A DNA stretch of 64,000 nt from Mucor racemosus. Lineage: Eukaryota; Mucoromycota; Mucoromycetes; Mucorales; Mucoraceae. The notes below the pieces were generated by a model. It saw nothing but the letters and a program-made list of their open reading frames with translations, ran no database searches and was not told the DNA's origin. This document shows, piece after piece, positions 58,837 through 64,000 of this stretch; the stretch's first letter is position 1; each line of letters begins with the position of its first letter. The stretch covers positions 1,364,001-1,428,000 of the forward strand of contig JAPEHQ010000009.1 in assembly GCA_027405735.1 (NCBI GenBank), in the 5' to 3' direction. The translations under genes were made by a program, and so were the position numbers.

Positions 58837-59101
58837 AATACTATAATATAATAATAAATCTCTTACCTATATTACTTGATATATATATATATATACTCCT
58901 TTGTATTTTCCCAATTTATTAAAGATCAGAACTGCTGTAAAGTTATCTAATATCCAACGTGAAATGTTTCGGGTTGAAAAAGACTGACTTTTAATGAAAA
59001 ACGCATATAATTACAAACACAAATACACATTCAAGCAATGATTATTAGTCATTTTCATTCGCTTTGCTTTTTATTAATCATAAAAAAAATAAAAAAAAAA
59101 A
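58837..59101. other. Spacer between GSK-3 and the HAD protein
   Basis: AATAATAAAT poly(A)-like signal near 58848, an AT dinucleotide run near 58881-58895, then an A-rich leader for the next gene. Confidence 0.4.
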
Positions 59102-60552
59102 ATGTCGACAGCAGAGAATAGCATGCGTATGCGTATGAGTGAAATCTCTGACCTAGAAAAAGTAAAAATCTACATGCTTTATTAGACACTGTTGGATATT
59201 AATCATATTTCTTAAATCAGGAGGTTTTGTCTCGTCAATTGCAAAAATCGCCTTTGTTTCAATCAAAACAACCATTTGATCGTCATATTACAACATTAGA
59301 TATCTTTGATTTCGACTCGACTCTCTTTTTATCCCCTTTACTAAGCCCAAACATTTGGCATAGTTCATTTATTAATTCAATTACCACCGAGAATTTGTTA
59401 GGTCCTGGCTGGTGGCGTGATATTCGTAGTCTTCAATTACATTTAGATGAAGATGAGTCAAATACTCCATGGTGTCGTTATTGGAACGAAGATATAGTAA
59501 CTCAAGTGAAAGAATCTATGGCAGAATCTTCACATTTGACAGTATTATTAACAGGTCGTCGTTATCATCCTTTTCATGCCCTTATGGACGACATTTTAGC
59601 TTCTAAAGGCCTTGCGTTTGATGTTGTAGGTCTTCGCCCTGATCCTGAATCTGACGCGCCCGATAACCCTAATGGCCTCATGTTCAATCATGATCCCAAT
59701 GTATTCGAGACAACTATGCATTTCAAAACTTCATTTATTGTCAACATTTTACATAATTTCCCTTCGCTCACTGATATTGTCATGTGGGATGATCGACAAT
59801 CCCATATTTGTGTCTTCAAAGAATACCTAATTAAAATGAGGGACCTTGGTTTGGTTAAGCGAGGAGAGATGGTTTGCGTGATTCCGGCAAGACCCAAATA
59901 TAATCCAGAATGGGAACACAAGACGGTGAAAACAATGCTTGATACCCACAATAATGCAGTACTTGCATTGAGGAATGCCGGTAAGCCATTTACAGAGCCT
60001 AATGTAGTTATCGAAAATTATGGACAGATGATTAGTTCAGCCAATACATATTCCCTTAAAAAAATCGACTGGCTTATCGTTCTCAAGTTATCACCATTCA
60101 TTACTACATATCTACGATCTGTGTTTAAACCATTGTATCGCCAAGATCTATCAAAATCATCCGTAGCGACAGACGAAACAGCGGTGGCGGCATGGAAAAT
60201 TAACAATGCCGAAGAACCAGTTTTCTTTGGTGATCAAATTCTGCTTGCTGTTAATACAACATGTATTGTTTCTCAATTGAAACAAGAGCATGGTATAGAG
60301 AAAGGAAAAGAGTATGCTTTTAAAGTGATGGCAAGATCTATTGGTTCAGTAGATCATGGCATGTGTTTGCAAGTGCAGCTTCAAGACGCCCTTTTCATAT
60401 TACCTCTATGGTATAAACCATCTAGTTTTAATTATTTATTACCGCAAATTATAGACTGGATGCCTTTAGACAATGTCAAATTAGATGAATCCGTGTTTCA
60501 AGGCATAGTAGATTATCATCATTTACTGACAGTAGAAAGATTAGAGCAATAA
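59102..60552 (+). CDS. HAD-domain 'Swiss Army Knife' RNA-repair-like protein
   Basis: Two exons, 59102-59161 and 59221-60552, give 463 residues. TTLDIFDFDSTLF with D50 and D52 is the HAD nucleophile motif DxDxT of the HAD_SAK_1 family (fungal proteins annotated Swiss Army Knife RNA repair-like). GPGWWRDIRSL, TVLLTGRRYHPFH and DIVMWDDRQSH follow in the order expected of the family. The C-terminal half is a conserved region of unknown role. The reaction is not established: the RNA-repair label comes from domain fusions in other organisms. The first intron is 59 nt. It lies between GSK-3 and EFM7, all on the same strand, with no evidence of co-function. Confidence 0.88.
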
Positions 60553-60673
60553 ACAATTAGAGATTCTGTGTCCAAATTGAAGTAGAAAAGTAGTGTGGCT
60601 TGTATTATCATATATAATTTTTTTAAATGTTTGATTGCATAATGTGGACCTTGTCTATCTATATATAATAATA

Positions 60674-61602
60674 ATGTCTCAGCATTCTGATGAAGATGAT
60701 GGCTTTGCCGGTGATTTGTTTGGTGTAAAATAAATGACAACATTGTGCATTTTCAAATGACTAAAATTTATGATTTGTAGGCCGAATCTGAAGAGGAAAC
60801 ACCTCAAATTGAGCCCACTTTTGAATATTATACAAGAGAAAATGTGAAAGGTACATATAAACTATTTATGGCAATTAGAATCATTTGCTGATAGTTTCTT
60901 CTTTTTTTAATAGATGAAGATCATAAAGAGTTGAAGATTAAATTAGTGGGATCTCATCCACTCTGGGCCCATCACTTGTGGAATGCTTCGAAAGTATTTG
61001 CCTCTCTTTTCGACACACATCCTCGTCTTGTCCAAGACAAATCCATTTTAGAGCTAGGTGCTGGTGGAGCTCTTCCAAGTTTAGTTGCAGCGCTCAATGG
61101 TGCCGCTAAAGTAGTTGTTACTGATTACCCTGATGCCGAATTAATCGACAATATTCAATACAACGTAGATCACAACACACCCAATTTGCCTGTCATTGTT
61201 GAAGGGTATGTCTGGGGTACAGCTACTGATAGTTTACGCTCTCATTTACCAGATTCAAAGCAGACTTATGATGTTTTGATTTTAAGTGATCTTGTGTTTA
61301 ATCATTCTCAACATCATGCTATGCTCAAAACATGTCGTGAACTTTTGACACCCAAGACAGGCCGTGTTTACGTCTTTTATACTCACCATAGACCTCATTT
61401 AGCTCATCGTGATTTGCAATTCTTTGAGATTGCTCAACGTCCTGTACGTGATGATATCGATCAAGAGGATAGAGATTTGGTTGGTTATGGTTTCAAGGTG
61501 GATCATTTCATGACCCAGAAAATGGGTGTCATGTTTGAAGAGGATCCTGGAGATGAAGAAGTTCGTGCTACAGTGCATGGATGGCAATTATGGCTTGAAT
61601 AA
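60674..61602 (+). CDS. EFM7: Efm7/Nnt1-like protein methyltransferase
   Basis: Seven-beta-strand SAM methyltransferase of the METTL21-like group; yeast Efm7 methylates the N-terminus and a lysine of translation elongation factor eEF1A. Exons 60674-60724, 60781-60850 and 60914-61602 give 269 residues, the size of Efm7. SHPLWAHHLWNASKV leads into motif I (ILELGAGGALPSLVAAL, about 85-101). VVVTDYPDAELIDNI and LILSDLVFNHSQH follow, all characteristic of Nnt1/Efm7. The donor of exon 1 could be read at 60723 or 60725; only 60725 keeps the phase. The gene starts 120 bp after the HAD-protein stop. Confidence 0.92.
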
Positions 61603-61889
61603 ATAAATAGAATTTTTTTATATTATAACATGCATGAGATGTTTAGCTTTCATTTTCACTATCTCGCTTACATCTAACTGCATTTTTGACGGTGTGGTGA
61701 TAAAGTATATAATCGAGATTGGCAAAAGATAAACCGATCAATAAATTGTTTAAATATCTTGAGGATCTTCTGATTACGTCGGGAATTTTATAATTTCCAA
61801 GGAATTAAAAAAAAGGCGCATTTCATCTCTTCTATAATTTAACCAACAAACCAATGGGATGCTTAACTATTAATTATTGATACTATTAT
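61603..61889. other. EFM7 3' flank
   Basis: AT-rich, no feature recognised apart from AATAAA overlapping the stop region. Confidence 0.4.
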
Positions 61890-62299
61890 ACTGTAGCTCG
61901 AATATATATTTTGAAAATTTCAGCCCATTTGGATCAATATTCATTGATTACAAGCAATTTTCCACTTGTTTTACTTTTTTTAAGCAGAGGATGAGATGGT
62001 TTCACTCAAAAACGTATGCTTTACTCCTTCAAAAACAGCTGTTGGCTAATGAAATAAATATATATATATTTTATATTTATTGCTTATCAAGTGCAACTTT
62101 AAAATTTAATTTTGAACCATTATTTGATTTTATAAAACTTTTCAAAGAATATCTGAAACAACCTATACCAAATAGTGTAAAAAGGTGCAAATTTTCATTT
62201 TCTCGTTTCCACAGCAAATTGGGGAGGCTGAAACTTTTGCAATTATGTGTATCAACACTAGAAGTACCTACCGTACCATTGCAACGGGAGCTCATTTAG
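61877..62299 (+). pseudogene. Coding-like frame of the Rep3 family
   Basis: Open for 140 codons. The second half (ATLKFNFEPLFDFIKLFKE, YLKQPIPNSVKRCKF, LKLLQLCVSTLEVPTV) is conserved in the minus-strand frame at 37830-38032, with mostly conservative changes. The reading on the far side continues in 37294-37476 (-). I recognise no family. It could be the remnant of a transposon protein or a captured host exon. AAACAGCTGTTGGCTAATG upstream is shared by the copies. Confidence 0.45.
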
Positions 62300-62353
62300 A
62301 TCCATATGCGGCGAGAACTGATTGTTGCGTCCACAAGTCTGTGTACGTTAGTG
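61890..62353 (-). repeat. Rep3 repeat, copy 3 (inverted)
   Basis: Reverse complement matches 37500-38200. It carries the most complete coding-like frame of the family on the + strand (separate entry) and lacks the LTR of copy 2. The right side is interrupted by the GCTTG-rich element. Confidence 0.8.
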
Positions 62354-62707
62354 ATCGCAATCGAGCAGTGCGAGTATAAGCAAGCGAGAGAGTTCTATGT
62401 TTGGGCTCGCTTGAATTGCTCTTTTTTCAGGGTATTGCTTGCTTTGGCTTGCTTGATTAATTTTTTTAGCAATTTCCTGCTTGGCGCTCGATGAAAACAT
62501 TGAAAGCTTGCTTGTATGCTTGCTCGAAATGCTTCAAATTAAAATAGGCTTGCTTGCTTGCTTTCAAAACTGAAAATGCTTGCTATACAACTGCTCGACG
62601 AGCCGTTGCTTAGGCTCGGGCTTGCTTGAGTAATTTTCAAATATTTTAAGCTCGGCAAATGCTTGCTGAAATTACTTGCGCTCGCTTGGGCTCGGTCATT
62701 TTGCGAA
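62354..62707. mobile_element. 354-bp GCTTG-rich element, hAT-like MITE candidate
   Basis: Flanked by CGTTAGTG at 62346-62353 and 62708-62715 (ACGTTAGTG if nine bases are counted). It starts ATCGCAA and its end reads TTCGCAA in reverse, a short imperfect inverted repeat. Inside are about sixteen GCTTG copies, nearly all in one orientation, and several GGCTCG/GCTCG words. This is strikingly unlike the AT-rich surroundings. Clustered subterminal motifs plus an 8-bp duplication recall hAT elements. No protein is encoded. Confidence 0.6.
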
Positions 62708-62715
62708 CGTTAGTG

Positions 62716-63030
62716 TATTTACACTTCTTGGTTACGATTAATTATTTAAAAGGAGCCGAGCTTTTTTTATCCAGCGGAGCTTTTTGTTGCACGTGACTAG
62801 AGCTCGTTCGCCCCCATACGAGCTTTTTTATGCAGCGACTAAAACCCATCATCTCAATGTGAACTTTACTTTATCTTTCAAATGCCAAATATATAAATTA
62901 AAGCAAACTTATGAATATCAATTGACAATTATCTAAAGTAGTAGTGTCATATCTCTTTGTATATATATATTTTTAACGTATTATAATAAATAAGATGAGA
63001 ACCAAATTATATCTTTCAAAACACATACAG
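62716..63030. other. Spacer with a short direct repeat
   Basis: 62755-62855 holds two copies of CGAGCTTTTTTAT(C/G)CAGCG about 70 bp apart with a CACGTG E-box between them. The composition resembles the neighbouring GCTTG-rich element. The rest is AT-rich. Confidence 0.35.
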
Positions 63031-63051
63031 TATTACTTTACCTCGTGGATG

Positions 63052-63421
63052 GATCATATAAAATTTACTATATATCTCTTTCAACTTGTCTTGATACGCG
63101 ATTTAGTTCTGCGAGCTTGACAAATTTAATTGCAAATGCTAATGAATCTGAAATCTCGGGATTATTGCTGCTATCCATTGAATAAACTTTTGCATATGAA
63201 TATTTAACATCTAGTATTATAAATATTGGTATCAGAAAATTACAAACGTAAAATGCATCCTTTTAATTCCTAGATCAAGAATATCATGCTCTGTCATGGA
63301 GCAAGATGTAGATGTACCATGGTATGTCAAAAGATGGAATCAAAACAGAAAACGGGTTTTTAAACCAAAGTTGTTTGTGGAAAGAATCAGGAAAAAGATT
63401 AGATCAAAGGATTCTGAGTGA
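63052..63421 (+). pseudogene. Possible gene remnant, two exon-like pieces
   Basis: First piece (63090-63185) reads LDTRFSSASLTNLIA then NESEISGLLLLSIE and stops. The second follows an acceptor-like TTCCTAG at 63273 and reads VPWYVKRWNQNRKRVF then FVERIRKKIRSKDSE, stop at 63419-63421. A free-standing 41-codon ORF also starts at 63296. I recognise neither piece and cannot join them confidently. Confidence 0.25.
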
Positions 63422-64000
63422 CGTCATTTGCTATATATAATTTAATAATATTTTGTAATAATAAACTTTCATCTTTCTTTTGGTATATAATTTTACACGG
63501 TTGGAAAACGATAGCTCATCGTAGATATTTTCATTATCTTCAGTAATATCCATCGGACCATCATCTCTGCTGTTAGACCACACCACTAATCATGCCATTA
63601 CAATTGTTGAAATCAGCTCGAGTTTTATTTTGAAGAGTATTCAAATTTAAAAAATATTTTTCTGTTGTGCATTTGTTGTTTTTTGATGATTTATTGTATA
63701 TGCTCTTCGACGAAAATACATAATATGCTCGTTTTACTACCATGCGTATTCAGTGAGAATTAGTTATAATGAATAATAATACTAGTATTAGTATTAGTAT
63801 TAGTTGTTGTATTTGCATATATAAATGTACCTAAAATCGTAGTTTAAATATGATATTACGCTATTCCTTAACATATTTAGCATATGTGTCATATAAACAT
63901 TGTAAATGATTACCTTGAAAATCTAGACTTATAATGGAAGATAGAAAATAAAGAATATCAATGGCTAGTGTTGCCAAGAATAACTAAAGACATTAGACTG
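63422..64000. other. Right-end spacer
   Basis: AT-rich. A short (AGTATT)n microsatellite lies at 63780-63804. No gene recognised. Confidence 0.4.

Noticed and set aside
58881..58895. AT dinucleotide run after GSK-3
   Set aside because: Ordinary short microsatellite in a 3' flank.
1..64000. CRISPR arrays, operons or ribosome binding sites
   Set aside because: The window is eukaryotic (spliced genes). No regularly spaced identical repeats of CRISPR type were seen.

Overview
The window reads as nuclear DNA of a filamentous fungus, most likely an early-diverging one of the Mucorales type. It is AT-rich. The genes carry many short introns (about 52-69 nt) with GT..AG ends and CTAAC-like branch points, and intergenic spacers inside gene blocks are only 100-900 bp. 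The gene set is fungal: ATG11, REX3, PRP5, SEC12, EFM7, Aurora and GSK-3 kinases, Old Yellow Enzyme and a four-LIM protein. The species is inferred only from this. No database search was possible. Exon borders were placed by eye from splice signals and reading phase.

Layout. 1-9.5 kb is repeat-rich and gene-free. 9.8-14.8 kb holds a peroxisome-type long-chain acyl-CoA synthetase (+) and a four-LIM-domain protein (+). 15-19.5 kb is gene-poor. 19.6-24.7 kb holds Aurora kinase (+) and PRP5 (+). 24.7-38.7 kb is a 14-kb repeat block. 38.75-46.0 kb holds REX3 (-) and the 13-exon ATG11 (-). 48.8-50.0 kb holds an OYE-family reductase (-). 50-53.9 kb is gene-poor and carries one repeat copy. From 54.0 to 61.6 kb there is a dense block, all on +: two small lineage-specific ORFs, SEC12, GSK-3, a HAD/Swiss-Army-Knife-like protein and EFM7. 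61.6-64 kb is again repeats plus possible gene remnants.

The repeats are the most unusual part. Three dispersed families can be defined by comparing copies inside the window. Rep1 is a unit of about 2.9 kb that contains an antisense fragment of a cytoplasmic dynein intermediate-chain gene, with its splice donor still present. Rep2 has four copies in two orientations and shares a short open frame. Rep3 has four copies and a coding-like frame that an LTR has broken. Younger insertions can be delimited because they interrupt these repeats: a 208-bp MITE with 12-bp perfect terminal inverted repeats and a TA duplication, three solo LTRs with clean 5-bp duplications plus a fourth LTR copy, and a 354-bp element packed with GCTTG motifs and flanked by an 8-9 bp duplication.

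The genes are mostly housekeeping: splicing, RNA processing, ER export, selective autophagy, mitosis, signalling, fatty-acid activation and translation-factor methylation. They do not form one pathway. RFX-like X-box palindromes occur upstream of four of them (acyl-CoA synthetase, ATG11, SEC12, GSK-3), which is the only hint of shared regulation.
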